Part shown: positions 18,008 through 28,900 of the stretch, one piece after another
How positions within the stretch are numbered: position 1 is the first letter of the stretch
Layout of the letters: each line of letters begins with the position of its first letter
From: Maricaulis maris
Lineage (GTDB): Bacteria; Pseudomonadota; Alphaproteobacteria; Caulobacterales; Maricaulaceae
Assembly: GCF_003634045.1 (NCBI RefSeq)
Contig: NZ_RBIM01000005.1
Location: forward strand, 186,001-250,000
Direction of reading: 5' to 3'
Length of the DNA: 64,000 bases
Program-made: the position numbers and the translations under genes
The notes under the pieces: generated by a model
Seen by the model: only the letters and a program-made list of their open reading frames with translations
What the model was told of the DNA's origin: nothing
The model's database searches: none

Positions 18008-21000
18008 ATGCTCTCCAAGATCGCCGGGTTCGAGATCCGCTATCAGATCTTCTCACCCGTATTCATCGCGGTTTTCGCGATCTTCTTCCTCCTCGTCTAT
18101 GGCGGGGTCACCATTGACAACATCCAGATCGGTGGCGGCGGCGCGACCAATATCAACTCGCCGAACGCCCTGACCATCAACGTCCTGGTCTTTTCGCTCT
18201 TTGGTGGGCTGATTCCGGTCGCTTTCCTGTCGTCCGGCGTGATCCGGGACAAGAGCTTCAAGACTGAAGAGCTTTTCTTCTCACGGCCCATCAAGGAATT
18301 CGACTTTGTCCTCGGCCGTTTCATCGGCGGATTCCTGGCGACCGGCCTGTGCTTCGCCAGTGTGCCACTGGCATTCCTGGTCGGCTCGGTGATGCCGTGG
18401 CTGGACCAGGAGTTGATCGGTCCGACACGGTTGGGCTGGTTCGTCTACGTCTATCTGGCTTTCGGTCTGGTCAATATGTGGGTGGTCGGCACAATCCTCT
18501 TCACGGTCGCCAATTTCACCCGCTCAACCATGCTGGTCTGGGCCGGCTTTGTTGGCCTTCTGGTGCTCTACTTCGTCGGCTCTGCCATTGCCGGTCAGGA
18601 ACCGGCCTTGCGCGAAACCCTCGCCCTGATCGATCCGTTCGGCTTCAACACTTTCGGTGAGGCGACCCGCTATTGGACGGCGTTCGAGCAGAACAGCCAG
18701 GTGGTCCCGTTCGAGGGCACCCTGTTGGCCAACCGCCTGCTCTGGATCGGTATTGGTCTGGCGCTGCTGGTTTTGAACCTGGTTACCTTCCGCTTCCGTC
18801 GCGGCAATGCCGGGGGCGGTGCCAAGCGCAAGTCGGCGGTCGCCGCCACCGGCGCCAATCATGCAATCATGGACATCAAACTGCCGCGGGCGACGCCGAA
18901 TCTCGGCGGTTCAGCCGCGCGTCAGCAATTTGCGGCACGGGTCGGCTTCGAGGTGAAGGGTGTTGTGTTCAACATCGCCTTCTGGATCATCCTGGCGCTG
19001 GGCCTGTTCAATACGATCCCGGGGTTTTTCTTCGCCAACGGGATTTACGGGACCGACAACTTCCCCGTCACCCGCGTGATCATGAACACGATCAACGGGG
19101 CCTATTCGATCATCCCGCTGGTCATCGTGATCTATTATGCGGCCGAGCTGATGTGGCGCGAGCGCCGTTTCGGCTTCAACGAGATCACCGACTCGACGCC
19201 GACGGAGAGCTGGGTCTTCATCACCGCGAAATACGTTTCGATGGCGGTCGTGATCACCTCTCTGGCCGTGGTGGCCATCCTGGCGGGCATGCTGTCCCAG
19301 CTGATCATGGGCTATCCCGTTCTGGAGATCGGCCAGTACGCCATTCGTGGCGTGATGGAGCTGATCATCCCGTTTGTTCTGTTGTCAGCCTTGGCGATCT
19401 TCTTCCAGGTCGTGTTCAACAATCGCTGGCTCGGCATGGCGGCCATGCTGGTCTATTTCGTGGCATCTCTGGTGATGAGCCAGGTCGGTTTCGACCATAA
19501 TCTCTACCAGTTCGGAGCCTCGCCGGGTGCGCCCTATTCCGATATGAACGGGTATGGCCATTTCCTCGGCATTTCGCTCTGGTTCACGGCCTATTGGGGC
19601 TTCTGGTCGCTGCTGCTGATGGTGTTTGCCTATCAGTTGTGGAGCCGGGGCGCACTCAGCTCGATCTGGCAGCGCATTGGCCGTCTGGTGTCGGGCTACT
19701 CGCCCGCCACAGGCCTGGTCGCCCTCATCGCCCTTGTCGGCGCCGTCGGCACCGGAGGCTGGATTTTCTACAATACCAACATCCTCAACACCTATATCTC
19801 GGGACCCGACCAGCGGGGCTTGGCGGCGGAGTATGAGCGTCAATATCTGCACCTGCAGGACGTGTTGCAGCCGACCATTGTCGAGACGGCGTATGACGTC
19901 GACATCTATCCGTCCGACCGCCGCTATACGGCCACCGGTCACTATGTACTGGAGAACAAGGAAGACACGGCGATCGACACGCTGTGGATTTCCTATGGAC
20001 AGGGCACGACCATCGTCTCGCAGGAGATCGAAGGTGGTTCACTGGCGACGTCAGATGAAGGTTTTTACCTCTATTCCTTCGATCTCGGCACGCCGCTCGA
20101 GCCCGGTGAAACCCGGCGTTTCGACTTCACGGTCGAGCGCAACAATCCGGGCTTCCGCAATTCCGGTAATGTCGGGACGGTCAATCACAACGGCACCTTC
20201 TTCAACAATAGCGAGTCGATGCCGATCATCGGCTTCAACAGCAATTGGCGCCTCACCGACCGACAGCAACGCCGCCGCGAAGGGATGGAGCCGATCGAGC
20301 GCGCCTTCCCGCTCGAGGACGAAAGCCATTGGTATGAGAACGGGATCACCAATTCCGACTATGTGACCTTCCGCTCGGAAGTCTGCACGTCGGCGGGTCA
20401 GACCGCGATCGCACCGGGCTATCTGGAGCGCCAGTGGGACGAAACGGATGAAAGCGGTCGCGACCGCGCCTGCTTCGAATACGTCATGGATCGCCCGATC
20501 CTGAACTTTTATTCGTGGCTGTCGGCGGACTATGAGATGGCCGAACGCGAGACCGACGGCATTCTCTATCAGGTCTTCTACCATCCCGATCATGCCTGGA
20601 ATGTGGAGCGGATGCTGGAAGCCGGTGAGGACTCGATCGGATATTTCTCCGAACATCTCTCGCCCTACCAGTATCGCCAGTACCGCATCCTGGAATTCCC
20701 GGCCTATGCGACATTCGCCCAGGCCTTCCCGAACACCATCCCGTTCTCGGAGGGCATCGGCTTCATCGCCGATCTCTCGGATCCGCAGGACATCGACTAT
20801 GTCTACTACGTGACCGCCCACGAAGCGGCACACCAGTGGTGGGCGCACCAGGTCATGTCGGCGAATGTCCAGGGCGGCACGATGCTGATCGAGACTTTCG
20901 CCCAGTATTCGGCCCTGATGATCATGCGCCAGGAATATGGCGAGGATCACATGCGTCGTTTCCTGAAGTTCGAACTCGACAGCTATCTGTCGGGCCGGGG

Positions 21001-21610
21001 CTCCGAAGCGATCGAGGAGCAGCCGCTTTATCGGGTCGAGAACCAGCAATACATCCATTACCGCAAGGGCGCGGTGATCATGTATGCGCTGCAGGACTAT
21101 ATCGGCGAGGAGACCGTCAACCGGGCCATGCAACGCCTGATCGACGAACGGGCCTACTCGTCCGAGCCCTATGCGACGACGCTGGATTTCCTGCGCATCC
21201 TGCGCGAGGAGGCCGGTCCCGAGCATGAGGCCATGATCCATGACTTCTTCGAGCGTATCGTCCTGTTTGATCTCAATGTGACCTCGGCCACGGCGAGCGA
21301 GCGGACGGATGGTCGCTGGGACTTGGTGCTGGAGATCGAGGCTCATAAATACGAGGCTGATGGCGCTGGCGAGCAGACCGAGGAGGCCATCGACTATCAG
21401 ATCGATATCGGCGTCTTCACGGAAAATCTCGATGATGCGTATGAGGGCACGGATCACGTGCTCTACATGGACAAGCACCGCATCAATGAGACCACGATGC
21501 GTATCGAGCTGATTGTGGACGAAGAGCCGCGCTATGCCGGCATCGACCCCTACAACAAGCTCATTGACCGCAATTCGGACGACAATCTGATGCCGGTCAC
21601 GATTGAATAG
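18008..21610 (+). CDS. ABC permease fused to M1-family aminopeptidase
   Basis: A 1200-residue fusion. Residues 1-600 hold more than ten hydrophobic segments in two ABC-2-like blocks, starting with SPVFIAVFAIFFLLVYGG near 16. The C-terminal half is an M1-type peptidase: HEAAHQWWAH (H938, E939, H942) with a glutamate at 962 in LIETFAQYSA. The spacing from the last histidine to that glutamate is X19 rather than the classic X18, as I recall for this subfamily. AAAGGAG precedes the ATG. Proteins of this type are known as ABC permease/M1 peptidases; coupling of transport to peptide cleavage is an inference. A terminator follows. Confidence 0.93.
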   Translation: MLSKIAGFEIRYQIFSPVFIAVFAIFFLLVYGGVTIDNIQIGGGGATNINSPNALTINVLVFSLFGGLIPVAFLSSGVIRDKSFKTEELFFSRPIKEFDFVLGRFIGGFLATGLCFASVPLAFLVGSVMPWLDQELIGPTRLGWFVYVYLAFGLVNMWVVGTILFTVANFTRSTMLVWAGFVGLLVLYFVGSAIAGQEPALRETLALIDPFGFNTFGEATRYWTAFEQNSQVVPFEGTLLANRLLWIGIGLALLVLNLVTFRFRRGNAGGGAKRKSAVAATGANHAIMDIKLPRATPNLGGSAARQQFAARVGFEVKGVVFNIAFWIILALGLFNTIPGFFFANGIYGTDNFPVTRVIMNTINGAYSIIPLVIVIYYAAELMWRERRFGFNEITDSTPTESWVFITAKYVSMAVVITSLAVVAILAGMLSQLIMGYPVLEIGQYAIRGVMELIIPFVLLSALAIFFQVVFNNRWLGMAAMLVYFVASLVMSQVGFDHNLYQFGASPGAPYSDMNGYGHFLGISLWFTAYWGFWSLLLMVFAYQLWSRGALSSIWQRIGRLVSGYSPATGLVALIALVGAVGTGGWIFYNTNILNTYISGPDQRGLAAEYERQYLHLQDVLQPTIVETAYDVDIYPSDRRYTATGHYVLENKEDTAIDTLWISYGQGTTIVSQEIEGGSLATSDEGFYLYSFDLGTPLEPGETRRFDFTVERNNPGFRNSGNVGTVNHNGTFFNNSESMPIIGFNSNWRLTDRQQRRREGMEPIERAFPLEDESHWYENGITNSDYVTFRSEVCTSAGQTAIAPGYLERQWDETDESGRDRACFEYVMDRPILNFYSWLSADYEMAERETDGILYQVFYHPDHAWNVERMLEAGEDSIGYFSEHLSPYQYRQYRILEFPAYATFAQAFPNTIPFSEGIGFIADLSDPQDIDYVYYVTAHEAAHQWWAHQVMSANVQGGTMLIETFAQYSALMIMRQEYGEDHMRRFLKFELDSYLSGRGSEAIEEQPLYRVENQQYIHYRKGAVIMYALQDYIGEETVNRAMQRLIDERAYSSEPYATTLDFLRILREEAGPEHEAMIHDFFERIVLFDLNVTSATASERTDGRWDLVLEIEAHKYEADGAGEQTEEAIDYQIDIGVFTENLDDAYEGTDHVLYMDKHRINETTMRIELIVDEEPRYAGIDPYNKLIDRNSDDNLMPVTIE

Positions 21611-21629
21611 GGTCGGCGAGCGTTGACGG

Positions 21630-21659
21630 AAAAGCCGGGCCTTCGGGTCCGGCTTTTTT
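21630..21659 (+). terminator. Rho-independent terminator after the ABC/M1 operon
   Basis: GC-rich stem AAAGCCGGGCC with loop TTCG and complementary arm, followed by a T6 run. It lies about 20 bases after the 18008 gene's stop. The preceding A-run on the other strand could also help stop the convergent gene that ends at 21677. Confidence 0.88.
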
Positions 21660-21676
21660 GTGCACTGCCGGCAAGG

Positions 21677-22807
21677 TCACTCCAGCAGGACTTTCGGCAC
21701 GCCATGGCCGCGATCACGCGTCAGGCTGCGCAGGAAGGAGGGGAAAACCTCCATCGCGTCACGTGCCGACAGCGAGCCGGGATCGCGATGCTGCCACCAG
21801 TAATCCCAATAGGAAGTCACATGGGTGAGCGCCGACAGGTCGCTGCCGAAATGGAAAAAATAGCCATCCGCCTTGAGCAGGAAATTACGGATGGTCGTGG
21901 CCTCGCCATTGGCACAAAAACGCTCGAACTCGTGATTGAAATCGTCGAGCACGGAGACCAGGGCAGCCCAGCGTTGCCGGGTTTCCGTGAGAATGTATCG
22001 GCGGATCTCGTTGATCTGCTGGCGCTCGTTTGCGGATGCGCCCCGGATGACCAGGTCATCCATGTCGATCACAAAGCGGCGCAGGCGATCGGTCACGTCG
22101 TTGAGCTTCCAGCGATAGTAAAGCACGCCCTTCCAGCCGAACATGCCCTTGACGAACTCGTCCCGGGTCATGCCCAGCGTCTGGCGCAGGGCGTTCATCT
22201 TCTCGGTTTCCTCGCCATTGATCAGCTCGATGGCGAATTTCAGTGCCCGCTCATCATCCTCGGCGAGGTTTTTTTGTCCGAAGGCCATAGCGACGACGCT
22301 GGCGATCTGGCGAGCGACATAGGCCTGCATGGCCTTGCGCTCTTTCGGGGCGATATCAAAATAGCGTGGATCGACCGGCCGTTCATGCTTGAGGAATCGG
22401 TCCGCAAGCAGAAATGGGTCGAAGGAGGGCAGGGCGGCGAGTTCCCGCAGACGGTCGATATCGGCATCAAGGCTGTCACCGCTTGATGATGCGAGATCGA
22501 GAAACTTGCGCAATTTGGGCAGGCCGCGACGCTCCTCGATGAACAGGGCGTGGCCCCCCATGCCGAGATCGTCAATGGATACCGGGATGATCAGCTTGGT
22601 GACCACCGCCAGTTCCGCCGGCAATATCGCCCGTTCGTGCGGACGAACCGTGTGCTTGATCAGGAAGGCGTGATTGAGCCGTCGATGCTGGAAAACCGGG
22701 CGTCGGTCAAAGTCGAAATCGTGTGCGTGCCGGCGGCTCGTCGACCAGAGATCGAAGATTCGGCTCGTCGTGCCGCCTTGCACCAGTCGTTTCAGATTAG
22801 AGTCCAT
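21677..22807 (-). CDS. Unknown protein, paralog of its upstream neighbour
   Basis: Family not recognised. The 376-residue protein has no signal peptide or membrane segment. It shares long blocks with the gene at 22975: GGTTSRIFDL near residue 10, KHTVRPHER near 50, DDLGMGGHALFIEE near 75, LRELAALPSFDPFLLA near 120, FGWKGVLYYRW near 225, ETRQRW near 280, and a tail with GSDLSALTHVTSYWDYWW. Conserved H, R, E and W residues suggest a real catalytic or binding domain. ATG 22807 has AAGGGCGGA just upstream; the longer frame to 22936 is compositionally unlike the paralog. The paralog's stop is 167 bases upstream. Confidence 0.8.
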   Translation of the reverse strand: MDSNLKRLVQGGTTSRIFDLWSTSRRHAHDFDFDRRPVFQHRRLNHAFLIKHTVRPHERAILPAELAVVTKLIIPVSIDDLGMGGHALFIEERRGLPKLRKFLDLASSSGDSLDADIDRLRELAALPSFDPFLLADRFLKHERPVDPRYFDIAPKERKAMQAYVARQIASVVAMAFGQKNLAEDDERALKFAIELINGEETEKMNALRQTLGMTRDEFVKGMFGWKGVLYYRWKLNDVTDRLRRFVIDMDDLVIRGASANERQQINEIRRYILTETRQRWAALVSVLDDFNHEFERFCANGEATTIRNFLLKADGYFFHFGSDLSALTHVTSYWDYWWQHRDPGSLSARDAMEVFPSFLRSLTRDRGHGVPKVLLE

Positions 22808-22974
22808 TTCCGCCCTTGCCCGGCCCAAATCCGGTAAACCGGCACAATAGCCGTCATATCTCTCCAAACCGTAATGATCGTGCACGGACGAACAGTGGTC
22901 GCGGCGTGTGGATCGGTGACCGGATGGACGCGACACCGTCGGCGCCGGCGCTTCGAGGGATGGTGGCCCGGGTG

Positions 22975-24180
22975 TCAGGCGACACCGATCGCCTGCACGA
23001 CAGGATGCGGGATCGGCGAGCGCGTCCGCCGTCGAGCGTCGTCAATCCGGGTTGCGCTACCCGGTGAGAAACGGGTCACGCTGGCGATGAAGTCCGAGAA
23101 CAACATCATGGCTTCCCGGGCCTGCAGGAAGCCTTTCGAGTTCTGCTTGGCCCAATAGCTCCAATAGCCCGGCACATGGCTGACGGCGGAGAGGTCGCTG
23201 CCGACATCATAGAACAGGGTCGGGGCCTTCAACAGGAAGTTCCGGAACCCATTGACATCTTCGCCGCGGCAGAAGCGGCCGAAGACGTGTTCATATTCGT
23301 CCATTACCGAGGTCAGATTCTTCCAGCGGTGCCGGGTTTCCTCGATGATCGAGCGGCGCATGTGCTGCAACTCGTTATACTCGTGGTCCGACGCGCCGAC
23401 GATGCTGACGGCCTTGAGCTGTGTGATGAAGGATTTGAGCGCACTGAGCGCTTCGCTCATGCACCAGCGATAATAGAGGACGCCCTTCCAGCCGAAAATG
23501 CCCGATTTGAACTCGATCTCGGTCATGTCGAGGGATTTGCGCAGGGCCTGCATGCGCCCGTCGAGATCGCCGGACAGGAGCTGGCGGGTGAACCGCATCG
23601 CGCGCTCATCGTCGCGCCCGCCATCCTCTTCGCCAAAGGCCAGGGCGACGACGGAGACGATTTGCTTGGCGACGGACTGCTCCATCCGTTCGACCTCGGC
23701 ATCGGTGATGTTGAAGTAACAATCATCGATCGGGCGGACATGATCGCGGAAGCGTTCGGCCAGAAGAAACGGGTCGAAGGACGGCAGGGCCGCGAGTTCG
23801 CGCAGGCGGATCAGGTCGAGATCGAGCAGGTGGGGCTCGTCCTTGCGCTCGAACAGGGTCCGCATCTTGCCGGCAAAACCGATTTCTTCGACGAAGACGG
23901 CGTGCCCGCCCAGCGCCAGGTCATCATGGGCCAACGGCACGAGAACCTTGGTCACCACAGGCTGGTTCGACATCACATAGGGGCGTTCATGGGCCCGCAC
24001 CGTGTGTTTGACTATGAAGCAGCGATTGAGCCGGCCATGCAGGAAAAATGGATTGTCGGCATGGGCGTCATACTCGCCATATCGACGGGCAATGGAATGC
24101 AGGTCGAGAATGCGTGACGTCGCACCGCCCTTGACGATGTTGCGCAGGTCAGACCGGACTGTTTCGCGGATACGGCTCAT
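22975..24180 (-). CDS. Unknown protein, paralog of its downstream neighbour
   Basis: Family not recognised. The 401-residue soluble protein shares the blocks listed for 21677-22807, such as GGATSRILDL, KHTVRAHERP, DDLALGGHAVFVEE, LRELAALPSFDPFLLAERF, FGWKGVLYYRW and GSDLSAVSHVPGYWSYW. It has an extra arginine-rich C-terminus of about 25 residues. ATG 24180 follows a GAGGTGACG ribosome binding site. The two genes look like an old tandem duplication; their identity seems moderate by eye, with near-perfect islands. Context gives no function: the next genes are a small membrane protein and a sugar dehydrogenase. Confidence 0.8.
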   Translation of the reverse strand: MSRIRETVRSDLRNIVKGGATSRILDLHSIARRYGEYDAHADNPFFLHGRLNRCFIVKHTVRAHERPYVMSNQPVVTKVLVPLAHDDLALGGHAVFVEEIGFAGKMRTLFERKDEPHLLDLDLIRLRELAALPSFDPFLLAERFRDHVRPIDDCYFNITDAEVERMEQSVAKQIVSVVALAFGEEDGGRDDERAMRFTRQLLSGDLDGRMQALRKSLDMTEIEFKSGIFGWKGVLYYRWCMSEALSALKSFITQLKAVSIVGASDHEYNELQHMRRSIIEETRHRWKNLTSVMDEYEHVFGRFCRGEDVNGFRNFLLKAPTLFYDVGSDLSAVSHVPGYWSYWAKQNSKGFLQAREAMMLFSDFIASVTRFSPGSATRIDDARRRTRSPIPHPVVQAIGVA

Positions 24181-24287
24181 CGTCACCTCGCTGTCGGAAT
24201 TCGAGGCTAGCCCAGCCGGATTTAAGGTTCGGTCTTTGCCGATGGCGGCATTCAAAACTCAATTGAATCGAATGCCGATTGATTAGG

Positions 24288-24749
24288 TTAACGTGACGCC
24301 GGCTTGAGCCAGGCGAACAGCAGGCCGGCGATCAATCCGCCTGCTGACAGCGTGACAAGTCCACCCAGTTCACGACTGGCGGCGATGGGTGTGATCGTCG
24401 AACCGAGAAGTTCGCGATAAACCAGCGTGATGCTGGTGATCATCACCATGACGGCCACTGCGCCGGCCAGTGAGAATCCGACCGGTCGCCAGATGCCGCC
24501 GCCCAACAGGGCGGCGATCCATCCGGCGGCCGGGAAGGCAATTGAAAACCCGACAAGCAGGAGCGCAAGCAGGGTCGGTGCAAAGCCCTGCAGGTCGCGC
24601 AGGCTGGCATCGAGACGAACCGCAAACGGAATCTCGGCGCCGATCCGGGCCAGGGCCTGCAGATCGACATGAGTGTTGGCGATGCTGACCAGCACGGTTC
24701 CGACCAGCACGGCCAGGAGATGGATCGCGATCATTCGCAACAAGGTCAT
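24288..24749 (-). CDS. Small four-helix membrane protein
   Basis: A 153-residue protein with four predicted membrane segments (about 5-25, 55-80, 83-105 and 127-148) and a conserved-looking glycine-rich stretch GFSIAFPAAGWIAALLGGG. No family is recognised. ATG 24749 has GGGAGACA upstream; a GTG at 24770 is an alternative. It is divergent from the dehydrogenase gene at 24831, with 81 bases between, and lies about 107 bases downstream of the unknown paralog pair on the same strand. Confidence 0.7.
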   Translation of the reverse strand: MTLLRMIAIHLLAVLVGTVLVSIANTHVDLQALARIGAEIPFAVRLDASLRDLQGFAPTLLALLLVGFSIAFPAAGWIAALLGGGIWRPVGFSLAGAVAVMVMITSITLVYRELLGSTITPIAASRELGGLVTLSAGGLIAGLLFAWLKPASR

Positions 24750-24830
24750 GCCAGCCTGTCTCCCGGACACTCTACAGCCGGCTGCAGAGCCTATAGTGTG
24801 GCGCTCAAGGCGACAATTCGGGAGTTGGAC

Positions 24831-25940
24831 ATGCGGTCAATCATATCGGTGATCATTGCGGGCATGCTGATGACGTCGGCGGCATCGGCACAGACCCTGG
24901 AGACCCGGGTTTCGGGGCTTGAATATCCGTGGAGCCTGGCCTTCCTGCCCGATGGCCGCATGCTGGTCACCGAGAAACCCGGCCGCTTGCGCATTGTTGA
25001 CGAGACCGGTCTGGTGGCCACCCCGGTGGGGGGCGTGCCGGACGTGTTGTGGTCGGGCCAGGGCGGGCTTCTGGACGTCGCCCTGTCGCCCGGTTTCGAG
25101 ACCGATCACCTGGTTTATCTGAGCTGGAGCGGTGGCAGCGTCGACGACAATACGCTCTATCTCGGGCGTGGTCGGCTGCAGGGCGGCACGTTGGTCGACT
25201 TCGAAATCGTGTTTGAAGCCATGCCGCACCGCCGGACCGATGTGCATTATGGTGGCCGCATCGCCATGATCCCGGCGGAGGCAGACGCGCCGCCGAGCCT
25301 GCTCATCGGCATCGGTGATGGTTTCGATTATCGCGAGGAAGCCCAGAATCCGGACACGCATTTCGGCACGTTCGTGCATCTCTTGCTGGACGGCCAACCG
25401 GTGCAGCGCACCTTCGAACAGGCAGCGCCCGGCGTGATCTCGATCGGTCACCGCAATCCGCAGGCGGTGGTCCATGATGCGGTCAACCGGGTCATCTATA
25501 GCCATGAGCACGGGCCACGCGGCGGTGACGAGATCAATATCCTGGAGGCATCCAGCAATTATGGCTGGCCGATCACCAGTCACGGCATCGACTATACCGG
25601 CGCATTGGTCACGCCGTTCGAGGCTTATGCCGGCATGGCCGAGCCGCTGCACGTCTGGGTGCCCTCGATCGCGCCGTCCGGCATGGCGCTTTATCAGGGC
25701 GAGATGTTTCCGGAATGGCACGGCGATCTGCTGGTCGCTGCCCTTATCCCTGGCGATGCCGGTGTGCCGTCAGGCCATGTCCGCCGGGTCGATCTGGACG
25801 ATGGCGACGTGGTCGGCGAGGAGATCCTGTTCGGCGAGGTCGGTGCGCGGATCCGCGATGTCCGGGTCGGGCCGGATGGCGCGGTCTGGCTGTTGACGGA
25901 CGAGGCCGATGGTCGCCTGATCCGTGTCAGCCGGGACTGA
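24831..25940 (+). CDS. PQQ-dependent soluble aldose dehydrogenase-like protein
   Basis: Periplasmic six-bladed propeller enzyme of the YliI/Asd (soluble glucose dehydrogenase) family, which oxidises sugars using pyrroloquinoline quinone. The 369 residues start with a signal peptide ending ASAQ. Family segments seen: LEYPWSLAFLPDGRMLVTEKPGRL, GQGGLLDVALSPGF, SIGHRNPQ, HEHGPRGGDEIN and YGWP. ATG 24831 sits just after GGGAGTTGG. The reading frame upstream is open but not coding-like. The stop TGA is directly followed by the reverse stop of the RND gene (TGATCA), so the two are exactly abutting and convergent. Confidence 0.9.
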   Translation: MRSIISVIIAGMLMTSAASAQTLETRVSGLEYPWSLAFLPDGRMLVTEKPGRLRIVDETGLVATPVGGVPDVLWSGQGGLLDVALSPGFETDHLVYLSWSGGSVDDNTLYLGRGRLQGGTLVDFEIVFEAMPHRRTDVHYGGRIAMIPAEADAPPSLLIGIGDGFDYREEAQNPDTHFGTFVHLLLDGQPVQRTFEQAAPGVISIGHRNPQAVVHDAVNRVIYSHEHGPRGGDEINILEASSNYGWPITSHGIDYTGALVTPFEAYAGMAEPLHVWVPSIAPSGMALYQGEMFPEWHGDLLVAALIPGDAGVPSGHVRRVDLDDGDVVGEEILFGEVGARIRDVRVGPDGAVWLLTDEADGRLIRVSRD

Positions 25941-28900
25941 TCATTCGGCCGGTTGGGCGTCGCCATTCTCGTCAGCGCTGGCATCGCGGCGTTCAAAGCC
26001 CAGCCAGCGGGCCAACCGTGACGGCGCGCCGAGCAGGACCGGGGTGAGGAGCAGGGTGAGCAGGGTTGAAAAACCCAGTCCCCACACCACCGCCGCCGAC
26101 AACTGAACCCACCACTCACTGGCCGGACCGCCGATGGACAGGGTTCCGTGCGCGAAATCGGCATTGATCTGGAACACCATTGGCAACAGACCGAAAATCG
26201 TCGTGATCGTGGTCAGCATGACCGGACGCAGGCGCTGGGCCGCGGTGCGGACAATCGCCTCATCAACCGGCATGCCCAGACCGCGCAGGCGCTGGAAAGT
26301 GTCGATCAGGACGATATTGTTGTTCACCACAATGCCGGCCAGCGTCACCACCCCCGTTCCCAAGAACAGGATGGAGATATAGGGGAAGGTCAGCATCACA
26401 CCGAGCAACACGCCGACGACCGACAGGACAACCGCCTGCAGCGTCAGCACGACATGCCAGAAATTATTGAACTGCCACAGCAGGATGACCGCCATCATGA
26501 AGAGCGAGGCCAGCATCGCGCCGCCGAAAAAGGCGCCGGCTTCGGCATTTTCTTCGTCGGCGCCGAGATAATTCACCTCGACCGAGCGGGGGATGCTGCC
26601 GTCGGCGACACGCTCATTGATCCAGCCGCGCAGCTCGGTCAGCAGGATATTGCCGGCATAACCCTCGGCGGCGTTGGCGCGCACGATCAGAACCCGCTTG
26701 CCGTCGCGGCGTGAGATTGAGTCAACGCGCTGACGGGCTTCGCGGGTGACGAAATTCGAGATCGGAACGGCACCGGTCGCGGTGTTCACGCGCAGGTCGT
26801 CGAGACGCGAGATATCGCGGTCGGCGGCCGGGAAGCGGACCCGGATATCGACTTCTTCATCGGCGTCATCGGGGCGATAGCGGCCGACGAGCGTGCCCGT
26901 GGTGACCAGCTGCACGGCGGCGCCCAGCTGGGTCACGTCGGCACCATAGCGACCGGCCTCTTCGCGATCGACATCAAGCCGCCATTCCACGCCCGGCAGC
27001 GGCAGTGTGTCGTCAATGTCGGCCAGCCCGTCCATCTGGTCGAGATATCCGCGGACCAGACGCGTCGCGGCCTCCAGCGCCGGGGCGTCATTCGAGCGCA
27101 GTTCAATCTGGATGTCCTTGCCGACCGGCGGCCCCTGTTGGAAGGGGCGCACCTCGATGATGACACCGGGAATGCCGGTCATGGCGTCGCGGATGCGGCG
27201 CTCGATGAGGCGACCATTGGGGCGCTGCCCGAACGGTTCGAACTCCACGAAGATGCGCGCAACACTGTCGGCGGGCGCGGCCCCGACCCCGTCGAAAGGC
27301 GAGGCGCCGGGCGGTGTGCCGGCGACGGTGTAATAGCCTTTGATGCCCTCAATCCCGGCCAGCCGGGTCTCGGCTTCCAGGGCCAGTTCATACTGTTCGG
27401 TCGGCGACATGTTGCCGCGGGCGCGGACGAAGACGTAGAGCTGCTCCGGTTCCGCATCGAGGAAAAACTCGGTGCGCATGTTGGATGCGGTCGCGCCGAA
27501 ACTCATCACGACACTGACGACGATCACCAGGGCCGCGACCGAGACCATGGCCGGTCGCTTGACCAGCCGGGCGATGGTGCGGGCATAGGCGCCGGTCAGG
27601 CCGGGCAGGTCGGTGGGATCACTGTCTTCCTGGGCGTTGAGATGGGCGACCGCGCTGTCGGGATCGACCACGCCGCCCTTGCGACCAAAGACCGAACCCA
27701 GGGTCGGCAGGAAGATCAGCGCCATGACCAGGGCAGACGTCAACACGAAGATCAGGGTCATCGGCAAGAAGGCCATGTATTGGCCGGGAATGGAATTCCA
27801 GAACAGGAAGGGCACAAAGGCGGCCAGCGTCGTGCCGGTCGACGACACGATCGGCCAGAACATGCGCTTGCCGGCGCTGGCATAGGCCTGTTTGCGGGTC
27901 TCGCCCTCGGCCAGTTTGCGGTCGGCATATTCGACCACGACGATGGCCCCGTCGACCAGCAGGCCGACGGCCAGGACCATCGCGAACATGACCATGAAAT
28001 TGACGGTCAGCCCGTACAGGTCGAGGAGCAGGAAGGAGAACAGGAAGCTCGACGGGATCGCGATGCCGACCAGCAGGGCCGAGCGCAGGCCGAGGGCGGC
28101 GACCACGATGATCAGGACCAGGATGATGGCCAGCATGATCGAGGAGGTCAGGCTCTGCAGGCTGTCGCGGACATAGGTCGACAGGTCGAGCGAGAAATCA
28201 TGCCGGATGGTTTCCGGCCAGGTCTCGGCAATCCCGTTGGTCAGCGCCCGCACGGCCGCTGCTGTCTCCATGATGTTCTCACCCGAACGGCGCACGACCT
28301 GCAGCGTATAGGCGGGCGCGCCGTTATAGCGGGCGAAACTGTCGGCATCCTTGAAGGTGCGGCGAACCGTGGCGACATCCTGCAGGGTGACGACCGTGTC
28401 GCCGGAGCGGGTCAGCGGCAGATTGAGGGCGTCGTCGGCCTCCTCGAACAGGCCGGGAACCTTGACCTGGAAACGGGCTTCACCGCTGTCGAGCGAGCCG
28501 GCGGCGATCAGGCGATTATTGGACTGAACGGCGTTGAACAGCTGCGCATAGGTGACGCCATAGGTTTCCAGCCGGGCCGGGTCGATGACGATTTCCAGCA
28601 CTTCCTCGCGCAGGCCCTGAATGTCGACCTGGAGGATTTGCGGCAGGGCCTCAAGCTCGTCCTCAAGCATGCGGGCGGTGCGATAGAGAGCCCGTTCCGG
28701 CGCTTCGCCATAGATTTGTACGGCGATGGTCGGTGCGAGGGCGGAGTTGAATTCCTGGATGACCGGTTCGCGCACATCCTCGGGATATTCCCGACGCGCC
28801 ATGTCGACCGCCTCGCGGACATCGAGGACCGACTGGTCGGCATCGAAGGGAACATCGAACTCGGCGACGAGTGTGCCGGCGCCGAGCGCAGCCGTTCCGT

